In this document: positions 1 to 10,434 of the stretch, piece by piece
Numbering within the stretch: position 1 is the stretch's first letter
How the letters are laid out: the number at the start of each line of letters is the position of its first letter
Source of the DNA: Scalesia atractyloides
Taxonomy: Eukaryota > Streptophyta > Magnoliopsida > Asterales > Asteraceae
Direction of reading: 5' to 3'
Length of the DNA stretch: 64,000 nt
Assembly: GCA_947069175.1 (NCBI GenBank)
Contig: CAMTDV010001633.1
Span: 61,796,102 to 61,860,101 of the forward strand
Program-made: the position numbers and the translations under genes
The notes under the pieces: generated by a model
What the model was told of the DNA's origin: nothing
The model's database searches: none
Seen by the model: the letters and a program-made list of their open reading frames with translations, nothing else

Positions 1-462
1 GAGTTTTTGAGTAAGAAAGAAAAGAATGGTGTGACGAAAACTCAAGAACAATGGCCTATTTATACTAATTGAGGATTCATGAGAGCTTGACAAGTGTTAT
101 GTGAGTTGTCTTGATGTTGCTTAGTGTCCTAACAAGTGTTTGAAGGAGATTAAGTGTGGCACAAGTCGTTCTAGGTGGCATCAATTTGTGAAAGGTGGTA
201 GAACTTGGAGAACAAGAAAAATTCTGCAACAGGGCATGTCTTACGGACCGCACACTTGATTGCCATTTTAACCCTTCTAACTTGTTATTTACGTTATATG
301 AAGGGTATAAAGGCATATGTAACTTGAATTTTGTTCCGGAAATGTCGTGAATATCATTTTTCTTGATCGTAAGATTAAGTATTTCGTAAATAAAACATAA
401 AATTTTATTAAATACGAAAACGATCGAAAATGTACAATGGTTGAAAATTTTCGAATGTTATC
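1..462 (-). repeat. 3' LTR fragment of gypsy element G2-0
   Basis: This stretch matches the end of the better preserved G2 LTRs at 34068-37678 and 42339-45980. On the minus strand it holds a TATA box (TATAAATA, complement of 57-64), and the LTR meets the purine-rich tract next to pol at about 463. The window begins inside the LTR, so most of it is missing. The LTR edge has decayed compared with the TGTGACA seen in the other copies. Confidence 0.75.
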
Positions 463-500
463 GTCTCCCCTACTTTGGGAAATTTCATCTTGAAATTGTA

Positions 501-1598
501 TTAGTGGAGACTTATGAATGGATGGGCGTATTTCGTTTTCATTTGGTCTTTTCGTTCCCAGGTAAACTCTGGGCCACGTTTGGATTCCCTGCGAACTTTA
601 ACAATTGGTATTCGACTTCGTTTGAGTTTCTTGACTTCACGGTCCATTATTTCCATAGGTTTCTCGACAAAATGCCTAGTGTCATCAATGCAAATTTCGT
701 CAAGAGGGATTTGGAGGTTTTCATCGGCTAAACACTTTTTCAAGTTGGACATGTGGAAGGTTGGATGAACGCTCCCAAGTTCGGGAGGTAGTTCGAATAT
801 GTAGGCTACCTTTCCGATCTTTTCAATGATCTTGAAAGGTCCCACATATCGAGGAGCTAGTTTACCTTTCTTTCCAAATCTAACCACACCCTTCCAAGGG
901 GATACCTTGAGAAGAACATGGTCACGAATTTGGAATTCCAAAGTTTTGCGTTGTTTGTCAGCATAGTTGTTTGGACGACTTCTAGCTGTCAAAAGGTTAC
1001 TACGGATTTTCATGATTTTGTTTGTTGTTTCTTGAATGAGTTCTGCTTCGGTGATTTGAGTTTCACCAACTTCATTGCAACAGACATAAGATCGATATTT
1101 CGACCATAAAAGCACAAAAGGTGTCATGTTGATTCTTGAGTGATAACTGTTGTTGTGGGAGAATTCAATCAAAGCTAGATGCGAATCCCAACTACTACCA
1201 AAGTCAATCACACAAGCTCTAAGCATATCCTCAAGTGTTTGGATAGTCCTTTTGGTTTGTCCATATATTTGAGGATGATAAGCAGTGCTTTGATTTAATT
1301 TGGTTCCCATGGCAGATTGCATAGTTTTCCAAAAATGAGAAGAGAAACGAGCATCACGATCTGATATGATGTTCAAGGGAACACCATGTCGTGAAACAAT
1401 CTCATCAATATAGATCTTAGCAAGTTTTTCAGCATAGAAATCCTCGGGAATCGGCAAGAAGTGCGCTGACTTAGTTAGACGGTCGATGATTACCCAAATG
1501 GCATCATGACCTCTAGAAGTGCGTGGTAATTTAGTGATGAGATCCATAGAGATGTTCTCCCATTTCCATACCAGAACTTCTTCTGGTTGTTCAAGCAA
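501..1598 (-). pseudogene. pol: Integrase core plus chromodomain-like C terminus (G2-0)
   Basis: This 365-residue open segment contains the DDE integrase core. The first Asp lies in the MDLITKLP context and the second in SDRDARF. The Glu expected in a GQ(T/S)ERT context is Lys (GQTKRT), so the catalytic triad is broken. The C terminus (roughly residues 230-365) has the GKLAPRYVGPFKI element and ends in GPEFTWERKDQMKTKY, typical of Tekay/Del chromoviruses whose chromodomain targets integration to heterochromatin. The segment is continuous with the zinc-finger segment upstream but in a different frame. The missing Glu was read directly; the targeting role is family knowledge. Confidence 0.85.
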
Positions 1599-1676
1599 AA
1601 CCAGATGGACGTTTATTTCCTGCCTTGACTTTAAGGCAAGTAAGGTATTTAGATACGTACAAGGCTATGTCTTTCT

Positions 1677-2335
1677 TCATAGCCAACCACCAATACTGGT
1701 ATGAAGATCCATGTACATCTTGTCTGTACCCGGATGGATAGAGTAGCAAGACTTATGGGCCTCGTTCATAAACAATGTGCGAATATCATCTTGGTTTGGA
1801 ACCCAGAAACGATTTAAGAAATAGAGCAACCCATAATCTTTGGTTTCAAGTTGAAGCTCAAGATTATGTGGCAGTTCATTACAGATCATGCCTTGGGTTA
1901 CGCAAGTACGTTGGGCTCAGAAAATGCGTGTTTTGATATCAGATTGTTCACGAATGCAGTGAAGTTTGACACATTCTTTGTGACTAAGAGCGTCAGCTAC
2001 GACATTCTCCTTACCAGGATGGTAACGAATTTTGCAGTCATAGGCGTTCAGAAGTTCGACCCAATGTCATTGTCTCATGTTTAACTCCTTCTGATTAAAT
2101 ATATGTTTGAGACTTTTGTGGTCAAGAAAAACGACACATTTGGTATCACAAAGGTAGTGTCTCCAAATTTTATGAGCGAAAACAACAACACCTAACTCAA
2201 GGTGATGAGTTGTGTAGTTCTTTTTGTGAATTTTCAATTATCTTGAAGCATAGGCTATAACTTTGTCTCTTTGCATGACAACACAACCAGGCCCTAGATT
2301 TGAGGCATCACAATATACAACAAAATTTTTGTTGC
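1677..2335 (-). pseudogene. pol: Integrase H2C2 zinc finger and RNase H remnants (G2-0)
   Basis: The minus-strand translation at 1677-1889 resembles the H2C2 zinc-binding N terminus of gypsy integrase (AHKSCYSIHPGTDKMYMDL). The stretch up to about 2335 gives RNase H-like peptides (NFVVYCDASNLGPGCVV) in a broken frame with stops. The RNase H Asp (YCDAS) is retained. Just upstream in the coding sense, the RT thumb and connection appear deleted, because the RT active site is followed almost directly by RNase H. Confidence 0.7.
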
Positions 2336-2985
2336 CATTAGGTAGAGATGTCATCGATGAAAACAATGATGAACTTATCTAAATAAGGTTTACAAACCCT
2401 ATTCATTAAGTCCATGAAAACGGCAGGAGCATTAGTCAAACCAAAAGGCATGACAGTGAACTCATAATGGCCATATCGAGTACAGAAAGTAGTTTTGGGA
2501 ATATCTTCTTCGAGTACATGAAGTTGATGATACCTAGAACGGAGTTCGATCTTTGAAAAACAGGGAGCACCTTGTAGTTGATCGGAAAGATCATCAATAC
2601 AAGGTAGGGGATATCAATTTTTAATCGTGAGTTTGTTGAGCTCATGATCATCGATACACATGCGAAAAGATCTATCATTCTTTTGCACAAACAACACAGG
2701 AGCGCCCCAGGGTGAAAAAGTCGGACGGATGAAACCTTTGTCTGAAAGCTCTTGTTGTTATTTCGATAACTCTTGCATTTTAGATGGTGTAAGACGGTAA
2801 GGGGATTTGGCAATCGAGTTGGCACCAGGTACACGGTCTATGTGAAATTACTTGGCGCACTGGGGGTAATCCAGGTAGTTCTTCAGGAAACACCTCGGGA
2901 AAATCCCGAACAATGGGGATGTCTTAAATACTCTTACTCTTACCTTTATCTTTTACAATATGTGCCAAGAAGGCCACATACTTCT
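2336..2985 (-). pseudogene. pol: Reverse transcriptase fragment (G2-0)
   Basis: Minus-strand frames give the RT peptide FTVMPFGLTNAPAVF and the catalytic VFIDDI motif near 2350-2360. The N-terminal RT part (SPYRLT-like) lies near 2800, and the protease-RT linker runs to about 2985. Several frames are needed to follow it, so the gene is broken. The open frame at 2436-2834 is an out-of-frame shadow. The abrupt loss of homology at 2985 marks a rearrangement or insertion boundary. Confidence 0.75.
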
Positions 2986-3813
2986 TTCTATACTCTAAAT
3001 TCACTCTCAAACTCTCTCAAGACTCCAATCTTTGCAACTTTTATGTAGAAAATTTATTGCTCAAAAAGTGAAACTCAGTTCATCTTTTCTTCTTATTTCT
3101 CTTTTCTTGGATAACTCTAGGAGTGTTACCCTAGTTTACCAAGGTAAACAAAACTGGAATATCACCATATTTGAGGTCCAAAGTTGGATAAAAATTCTGT
3201 ATTGATTAAAATTTTACAAACTTGTTTTTTTTACTTGCTTTTAACCTTGCTTCTAACAAAACCCATGGTTATAGAGCTTGAGTATAGTTGATTATCATGA
3301 GTTTAAAGGTTCTAATACCTTCTAAAATTTCTATTTTGACAAGGTCTTATGTGACCTACAAGTGTTGAAACCATCCAAGTCCTCCACAATTCCTATGGCG
3401 AGTCTTGTGTTTTAGTGAATGTGTGAATCTTGGAAGCTTGGGCAATCCTAACCTCATTCCACCACCTCACTTGATGATTTTATTCATATTTACTAAGTAG
3501 TTTCCTAGTCCTAAAGTAAGTTAACACCGCCTCGCCTCCAATATTTGCCATGTTGGGTATGACACGCCCGGGTTGTTCTTATTTCACTACTTAGTATGTT
3601 AGTAGATTAGTTGTACTTTACTTTCATTCATGACCAACCGGGTTTACCAACTAAGTTGGTAAACTTTGTGCTTTGGTGAATCATACAATGAGATTCAATG
3701 GATGTTTATCATCCTACCTCCATACTTGACTTCTATGACATTCATGATGGACTTATTATATAAAAATACTACATAATATATAAATATAAACATAACCGAA
3801 TTCTTAATGTTGA
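2986..3813. other. Unassigned sequence between G2-0 and G1
   Basis: No convincing coding region was found here. It is AT-rich and lacks the LTR ends, PBS or PPT seen elsewhere in the window. It may be flanking DNA of the G1 insertion or part of another, diverged element. The five bases just before G1 (GTTGA, 3809-3813) could be the G1 target-site duplication, but the other end of G1 is missing. Confidence 0.5.
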
Positions 3814-3930
3814 TGTAGCATCCGTCAAAATGGGATCCCAAGATCCGACCCGTTTTGAAATTTTCGAGTTTTAGTTTTCTTCTGTAATAACCATTGCGGT
3901 TGAAGTTATCGTCTAATACACTCACATGCA

Positions 3931-3953
3931 TATACATATATATATACATATAC

Positions 3954-3985
<32 letters not shown>
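3931..3985. repeat. TA/CATATA microsatellite
   Basis: A simple alternating TA and CATATA tract just inside the G1 LTR. A similar short TA run lies at 7071-7088. Confidence 0.9.
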
Positions 3986-5015
3986 CCAAAAGAATATATA
4001 AACAAAATTCATTGAAATGTATACCTATTATGTATATAAGGTGGTTATTGAGACTTGAGGGACTGATGTAGTAATCAATCAGTTTTGGTTATTTCATATA
4101 TTTATTTTATTTGTCATGATGGTTTTCGGTTATTAACCTTTCTCTCGCTAGCGTTACTTGAATTATATTATACTCTTATACAATTGGGTTACACCCCTTT
4201 ACAACAATGAATGTACCGTTTAAAAGTGACGTTTAGAAAAATGGTTACTTACTTGATTGGCATTTCCACTTGAAAATTTAATATTATTATACACTAAATG
4301 GATACGTTTCAATAAATGAACGCTGAATTAAACCATTCCAATTCCATAGTTTAAAATTTAACCCTCCTGTCTTCAATGGTAACTATCGTATATATATCAT
4401 AAAGTTCAATGCTGAAATATAGATGGGATTTCATTATATAATAAGATTAGGAAGTTATAAAGAATTCATAATGAGATTGCCGCCACACTCCATCATCGTA
4501 ATATGGAAACTCTTTGACTCAATATCTGATTACGCGTTTACACCTCGATCACGGGCCTTAAACATCGATAAATCACATTAAACGTGATTGATCATCGCAA
4601 ATAAAATACCTCTCAAGATTGTTGATGGCACGACCATGCAAAAACCCTAACACCCTTGTTTACCCAACCATTATATAACCAGTCTCTTAGACCTCGGTTT
4701 TCGATTTCATCCTTTGCTCGATTCCATCCTGTGCTCATCCTCTCTCCCTCACGTACCTCCCCTCAAGCCCGCAAGTTTCGTCGGAGCGCAAGAAGAGCCG
4801 GAGAAAAACATCTCCTGTAGGCGGAAGCCGGAGAAACGGGAAAACGAAGCCTTGTAACTCGGTATACAATCTCATACTCTCTGATTGTTGGTTTAGAAAA
4901 AAGATCTTACTTAACTCACACCATAAAAACTTGGTTTGAAATGTTTTTAAAGGACGACATTTTCAAAAGGATATATATCTGCTCTTTAAAAATTATTAAT
5001 TATATATTACCAACA

Positions 5016-5580
5016 AATCTCATCATGGTGCAGTGGGTGGGGTGTTCGTCGAAGGAGTCGGGGGTCACGTGTTCGACCTGCCCCACGCGTCTTGTTTATG
5101 TTATTTTTGTTTTGTTAAATCCTATAATCAAAGCCCTCCGAATACTATCTTAAAGGCCCATAAAATATGTTTTTGTTCACCAAGAATTCTAAACAGTCCA
5201 GCAATGAAGAAACAAACTACTACCTGAATGATCTGAGTTCGATCCGGGTACCTCTCGGGTTCGAACCCGGTTCCTCCATCGAATTTGGTGTGCTATTTCT
5301 TTTCTTTTAAAATAGTACCAGTGTTTGCAACTTAATTTAAAATAATGAATGAATTCTTTATAACAAAAACTCAAGGCAGCAGAGTAGTGGTTATAATTCA
5401 TGGGTCACAGGTTCTATACCTGATGTCCTGGTTTTTCAAATATTTTGTTGACTTCATTTATGTATAAAGGAATTATAAAATCAATTTGGTCATAAGATCA
5501 GTTCTAACTTTGTTGGCTCGGCACGTCAGTTACAACCGGAGGTCATAGGTTCGCCCCCGACCTCCGTGGTTTTTGTATTG
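5016..5580 (+). other. Four tandem tRNA-like (A box/B box) modules in the G1 LTR
   Basis: Module 1: A box TGGTGCAGTGG at 5026 and a weak B box at 5070, 44 bp apart as in tRNAs. Module 2: A-like CAGTCCAGCAA at 5194 (exactly 168 bp after the first) and B at 5236, with a second strong B box (GGTTCGAACCC) at 5258. Module 3: A-like at 5377 and B-like GGTTCTATACC at 5410. Module 4: A-like TGGCTCGGCAC at 5514 and B-like at 5548, with an 8-bp hairpin CGGAGGTC/GACCTCCG. T-runs follow each module at 5104, 5300, 5432 and 5570. These resemble the modules in the TRG LTRs, but the primary sequence is largely different. Confidence 0.65.
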
Positions 5581-6812
5581 TTTTTTTAATTTTTTTAATT
5601 AAATGATAAATAAAGGTCTCATCGAAACAGAAAATTATTTAATCGTTTTATAAATTAAATTTCTTATATGTCAGTTAATAGAATTGTTTAATAATTGAAA
5701 TTTCTTATATGTTAATTAATAAGAATCCAAATCTTATACACCTATAATTTATTAAAGAAATCAAGCAGGTTCCATAAGTTATACAAATATCCGCAAAGGA
5801 ATATTGTAGGGACAAATCTTAACCTTCCAAGTGGTCACGATCTTCGATCTCACCAGGATCCTTTGGAACTAGGATGCTATGGTGACACAAGGCGTACCTC
5901 GCAGATAATAAAAAATTAAAATAATTATATGATTAACGTATTTAGTTGTGTTTTGTTTATATGATATTTAGTGCCTCGTATTTTATATTTTAGGATAACT
6001 CCCACCGTTTCAAGTTTCCTAATCTCATTCGTGCGCATAGTTATACAGGAATCGCAAACGCAAACACTTTAAGTGAATCTTACGACTCCCTTTTTTGTTA
6101 CACTTTTTTTGTGGGTATCATGTCCCGCATTTGTTATTACATTCACGAGATTTAAATTCGTGCAATCTCCATTATGTGAAGTATATGTGTTATGTGTTGA
6201 TTGTTGTTCATCATTTGGTGCATTTCATTCACATTGGACATCACATCATCATAGGCTCGTCTGATCCTCATTACCTATGAGCGGACGTGACGTTGCCAAC
6301 ATACGAGTTTAGCTTCGTTTGATTGAGCTTAGACCTTGCAGCATACCATAAAACCTTGCAACATGCATACATTTATTGGAATCATTACATTTGATTGATT
6401 TATTGTTGAGGTTGTTTTTATGAGGTTTGACTTATGACATGCAACATATTTACTTACATTGGTTAATGCACGCTTTTCTCAATAAATAAATTAAATATGT
6501 TATTTTCCTCATAACAAAGAGATTCACTCGCCAACCTTTGTTGACCCAAAACCTACTTTTACACATGATACAGGTGAACAAGCATGAAGAGAAGAATGGA
6601 CATATGATGGGCCTTAATTTACAATAAACGGATTAATGTAGTTTTTTTGTTATGAACAATGTCTTATATATGTTATTAGTTAATTGGATTATTTTCTATG
6701 TGAACATTCAACACTGATTAATGATTATTCAACACGTAATAGCAAGTCGTAAGCTTTGGATCAATCAAATCATGCCCCGATCACCTATTCCGCCGTGGGT
6801 CGGGGTGTGACA

Positions 6813-6828
6813 GATTGGTATCAGATCC
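6813..6828 (+). promoter_or_regulatory. Primer binding site of G1
   Basis: GATTGGTATCAGATCC follows the LTR end. It is one base off the plant initiator-Met tRNA PBS (TGGTATCAGAGC). Confidence 0.8.
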
Positions 6829-7790
6829 ATTGACTTTAGGGATATAGGATAGGTTATTAGACCCTTAGAACCTTTACTTAGTCAACTTGGACCTATATGC
6901 TTATGTGATTTCATGTTTTGTTTTACTTATGATTTGCTATTGCCCATACATTTAAATTAATTGCATTTCACACACAAACGTATGCAAGCACTCTATTTGT
7001 TACTTGATTACGTGATACATGCAGTATGTATAATTATGTCATGAAGTCTACATATATGTTACATATATGTGTGTATATATATATATATCACTCCACTTGA
7101 ATGTACCATACGTAACCTATAAAACCCTTAATTATAAGTTCTCAATTTCCTCTAAATTTTAAAAACATCTCCCTCCATTTTCCAAATACTTATTTTTAGG
7201 TTATTCAAACTTTTGTGATGTTTTTGTTTTCAAATCTCATCAAAACGAGTTCATGTGACGGGCATGTAGTAACTAGAAGGGTTCGAGTACCAGTAGCCAG
7301 GACGTCCTATCTAGGATTGGCATTCATATAAATCCGAATTAACGAACCAATTTGCCTACATGGGGACTACCGATGAGAGTACGAAGGACCTATTAGGCCA
7401 AAGCATGCCACACCAAACGTCGTGTGAACTAACCCCACTTTGAGTTGTCACCGTGTCCACACCAGGATACCCTTCGACTTTCATACATTGCATTCATATT
7501 TCTCGATTTTCTTCGGGTTTTAATATACGTTTCTAGGCTAACACACGCGAAGTATACGAAAGCCCGGTAATCATGGGGGCCCACATGATTACGAAGGTGA
7601 AGTATGGCGGCATACAAGGCTCAATTACGAGTAAAGCCCAACAAACACTTTGAAAGTGTTGTATCGTCATGAGTTATTGTTTTCTAATACACCCCAAAAG
7701 TTTTCATTTGTCATACATTTATATTTTCCGTGTATCTGCTAGAAAATTCATCAAAAAATCTCACAATCTCGTTTGCGTAAATTCCTGTAG
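6829..7790 (+). other. G1 leader between PBS and gag
   Basis: Non-coding leader with a short TA tract. It resembles the TRG leader at 20090-20854, including a shared stretch around 7255-7440. It ends in TTCCTGTAG directly before the gag ATG, which looks like a 3' splice site and is conserved in TRG. Confidence 0.6.
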
Positions 7791-9102
7791 ATGTCTTCTA
7801 GGCACCTTCACGAAAGAAAAAGAACCGGAAACTCCGGTAAAAGCTTGGCTGCCCAAATTGCCAAGCAAATGGCAGCCATAAATCCCAATATTTTAATCCA
7901 AGTTCGACAAGCCCTTGCTGCTAACCAAGTCAACCAAGTTGAACCAAACGTTGTCAGTGCTCCCGCAAATACGTCCAACTGTTTCTATAAGCACTTAAAG
8001 TTTTGTGACCCTCCAAAATACGAGGGAACCGAAGGGGTCACCGCACTCCTTTGATGGTTCGAGGAAATGGAAACCACATTTCTAAACTGTGACTGCCCTG
8101 ATGACCGCAAGGTGCGTTATGCTACTGGCCGTCTCATTGGGGTAGCTTTGACCTGGTGGAACGCTGAAAAGAGCCGAAGGGGGGCTGAAGCTGCTGTAGC
8201 CCTAACTTGGGAACAACTCAAGGAACTCATGACTAAACGGTTCTGTCCTAGGAGTGAGATCAAAAAGTTGGAGGTTGAATTCTATTTCTTAAAGTAAAAT
8301 GATGGAGATCATATGACCTATAACAAGCAATTTCTTAAGCTGAACCAGATGGTCCCAAATATGTTCACTCCTCTTTATCGTCTCATTGAACATTACATCA
8401 GGGGTCTTCCTTCCAGTATCCAGGATCCCGTGATGAGCATTGTACCCGCAACTTTGGAGGCTGCCGAAATGGAGACTCTAACAAAGAGAAAAAGAAGGGT
8501 TCAACTGACAAGGCCTTAGTGGAAGAGCCAAAGACAACAAGGACCGAATCATCCACCCGTTCCGATACCAAACAAAAGCGTGATGGTAAAAACTATGTCG
8601 TTGCCTCGACTAACCCAACTCCACGAGTTGTACCTCTCCAAGCAATCCCAATCACCCAAGTGGCACCCAACCCAGCTTACCCAAACAAGAAACCCTATAT
8701 TGGCCTTCACCCTCAATGCAACAACTGCCACTATCACCACCAACCCACCATTCCTTGCCGACTGTGTGCCAATTGTGGGCGTTATGGTCATTTGAGTAAC
8801 ATTTGTCGCGCTCCTCAAAACCAAGCTCCACCTACTGCCCAAAACATGACCCCAACCTACCAGCAGCCGAACTACCCCATGGTACCCTATGTTAGAGCTT
8901 GCTTTAATTGTGGAGATCCTACCTATTTCAGGAACACGTGCCATAGCTGGTTAACATCATCAACGCTCAAGCCCAAGCAAACCCAATTAACCAAGCGCAC
9001 CAGGCAAACCCAACACCCCCACCAGCAAGAGGTAGAGCCTACAACATAAACACAAAACCAGCTGAGGTCAACGACAACGGTAAGAACGAGCAGCCCAACT
9101 AG
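7791..9102 (+). pseudogene. gag: Broken Gag of G1
   Basis: Gag forms the retroelement particle. The start is the ATG (MSSRHL...) matching the TRG gag start (MSSNLARRK). The capsid-like retrotransposon gag domain covers the first half, with peptides such as CDPPKYEGTEGVTALL and NCDCPDDRKVRYATGRL. In-frame stops lie at 8052 (TGA) and 8295 (TAA), with frameshifts near 8470 and 8945. The 8519-9049 segment carries a CNNCHYHH/CRLC element and an intact CX2CX4HX4C knuckle (CANCGRYGHLSNIC). A second knuckle has lost its His (CFNCGDPTYFRNTC). No protease follows. Confidence 0.85.
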
Positions 9103-10044
9103 CCATTTTCCCATAATGAAGACTCAAGACTCCGCTCCAGTTGTTTATTTTATTTTATTTCCATCCCAAGCTTTTACCAACTCCATTTTTTGTTTTGACT
9201 ATTCAAGTTACCATTGTTTTCAATTTGGGTTTTAACGTTACAAGTTAAAATTATTTCATATTACTTCCATCGTTGCAATTAATATTATGCTACACCAATT
9301 GTTCTTTTTTTACATTTCATATCATGTCATTTTACATCGATTAAATTTCATGTCATCATATCTCATGGTGGACCTCGTCTAATAACTTAAGGAAAGTGGG
9401 TCACGTGTCACTTTTTCATAGGCTGTCCACTTCCTTATAACACAAGATATAGGCATCGCCATCATTGAGTCTCGCTTTCTTCGGACTCGAGGCTCAAGCA
9501 TTAGTTGTTGTGTTCGTTTATGTTTGTAGATTTTAGGACGAGTCACATAGAACTAATCATCACTTGATAACGAAGCCAGTGAAAATTTGACAAGGACATG
9601 GTGGATACGCCGTTGGTACTTCCTATATATAAGTGTTCTTGTCAAATGATTAAAAGCGTTATTAGACTATCATGGGAAGTTTTGTGTAGGTGGTGTCAAT
9701 CCCAATTTGGATAACGATGTGGTTAATGAGTTCGTTATCTGATTTCACATGTAACTTCATCATTTTGACGTTTTGGTTTTTCTCAAAATCCCTTATCATG
9801 GTACAATATTTAGTTAGCCAACATGAGTATGATTACAACTCAGTAGTAAATTTCTTAGCATGTCATCTGCGTGTGTTCCAATTTGACACCTCGGGCATCC
9901 AACAACCATTCCTGTAGCAAGTTCAACCCTTACTAGGAACGTTACCGTCTCAACCAAAATCCAAACTTTACACCCACCTGGTTATGTAAAGCCTTAGCAT
10001 CGTTGAGATTTTTTTATTACCTGGCATACTCGAGATCCAATCTA
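9103..10044 (+). other. G1 non-coding 3' internal region
   Basis: No coding region was seen. It aligns with the TRG 3' internal region (22241-23857): one copy of the conserved 61-nt hairpin (9586-9646), and near 9905-9960 a stretch matching TRG 23685-23745. It stops at the C4 LTR. Confidence 0.65.
9586..9646 (+). other. Conserved stem-loop, G1 copy
   Basis: The arms TTTGACAAGGACA and TGTTCTTGTCAAA form 13 pairs with one G.U. The 35-nt loop contains GGTGGATACGCC and GGTACTTCCTATATATAAG, nearly identical to the loops in TRG and G2. Confidence 0.8.
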
Positions 10045-10421
10045 TGTAGGATCATTTTGTCTAATAGCAATGGTCCTAATTTGATTGCCTAGTTAAACAT
10101 GAGCGGAATTCATGTTTTATAGTGACAATTATCAAGATTACTTATCAATTTACTGATTTTATTAATTGTTTAACAGTTACAAATCACCGTGAAATTCGAC
10201 AGGGCTTCACCGTATCAGTCACCAAAGGTACAAACTCGAACCCTCAACACGTCTATTTATGGACATGGAACTACCTTCGTGCGAGGGTAGCTTTATCTTC
10301 GTACTAAGGTAGGTTACCTTCGTGCGAAGTTAAATACAAACCCAGAAATTCAAATCTAACAATAACAACCCTATTACAAATACAACCCTAAGACTTAGGA
10401 AATAGACATATTGCACCAACA
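10045..10421 (-). repeat. 3' LTR of copia element C4
   Basis: On the minus strand it begins TGTTGGTGCAATATG directly after a purine tract and probably ends CCTACA, giving about 377 bp. It has a TATA-like CATAAATA (complement of 10254-10261). Three short inverted repeats of the type ACCTTCGTGCGAAGG lie between 10270 and 10335. The outer edge (10045) is chosen from the TGTAGG/CCAACA ends and is not confirmed by a target-site duplication. Confidence 0.65.
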
Positions 10422-10434
10422 AACTCCCCCTTGG
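10422..10434 (-). promoter_or_regulatory. Polypurine tract of C4
   Basis: The minus strand reads CCAAGGGGGAGTT directly before the LTR, the usual second-strand primer position. Confidence 0.75.

Larger units (their letters stand above)
463..2985 (-). mobile_element. pol: Ty3/gypsy chromovirus (Tekay/Del-like) pol remnant, copy G2-0
   Basis: The minus strand reads, from high to low coordinates: RT, RNase H, integrase zinc finger, integrase core and a chromodomain-type C terminus, which is the Ty3/gypsy order. Homology to the second G2 copy (37679-41139) stops abruptly at about 2985, within the protease-RT linker. The gag and protease parts are absent here. Frameshifts, stops and an internal deletion show that the copy is dead. 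Confidence 0.85.
3814..6812 (+). repeat. 5' LTR of G1
   Basis: The LTR starts TGTAGCATCCGTC, matching the TRG LTR start TGTAACATCCGTC, and ends GGTCGGGGTGTGACA directly before a PBS-like tract. A TATA box (TATATAA) lies at 4672-4678. It is followed by a leader-like segment and four tRNA-like modules (5016-5580), so the modules would sit in the transcribed R/U5 part. Its length is about 3.0 kb. No second LTR copy is in the window. Confidence 0.75.
3814..10044 (+). mobile_element. Old gag-only gypsy-type element G1, 3' truncated
   Basis: Parts in order: 5' LTR (3814-6812), PBS, long leader, broken gag (7791-9102), and a non-coding 3' internal region with a conserved hairpin (9586-9646). No protease, RT or integrase remains are seen. 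It is a diverged relative of the TRG elements at 17445-33009: it shares the LTR start TGTA(G/A)CATCCGTCAAAA, the tRNA-like modules, the gag sequence and the hairpin. The 3' end is cut off where the minus-strand C4 LTR begins. Confidence 0.8.

Noticed and set aside
8549..8944. Antisense open frame opposite gag
   Set aside because: Shadow of the gag frame with no independent support. Similar shadows elsewhere were also left out.
10000..10044. 3' LTR of G1
   Set aside because: G1 internal sequence runs into the C4 LTR. No TGTA(A/G)CATCC start follows, so the 3' LTR is absent.
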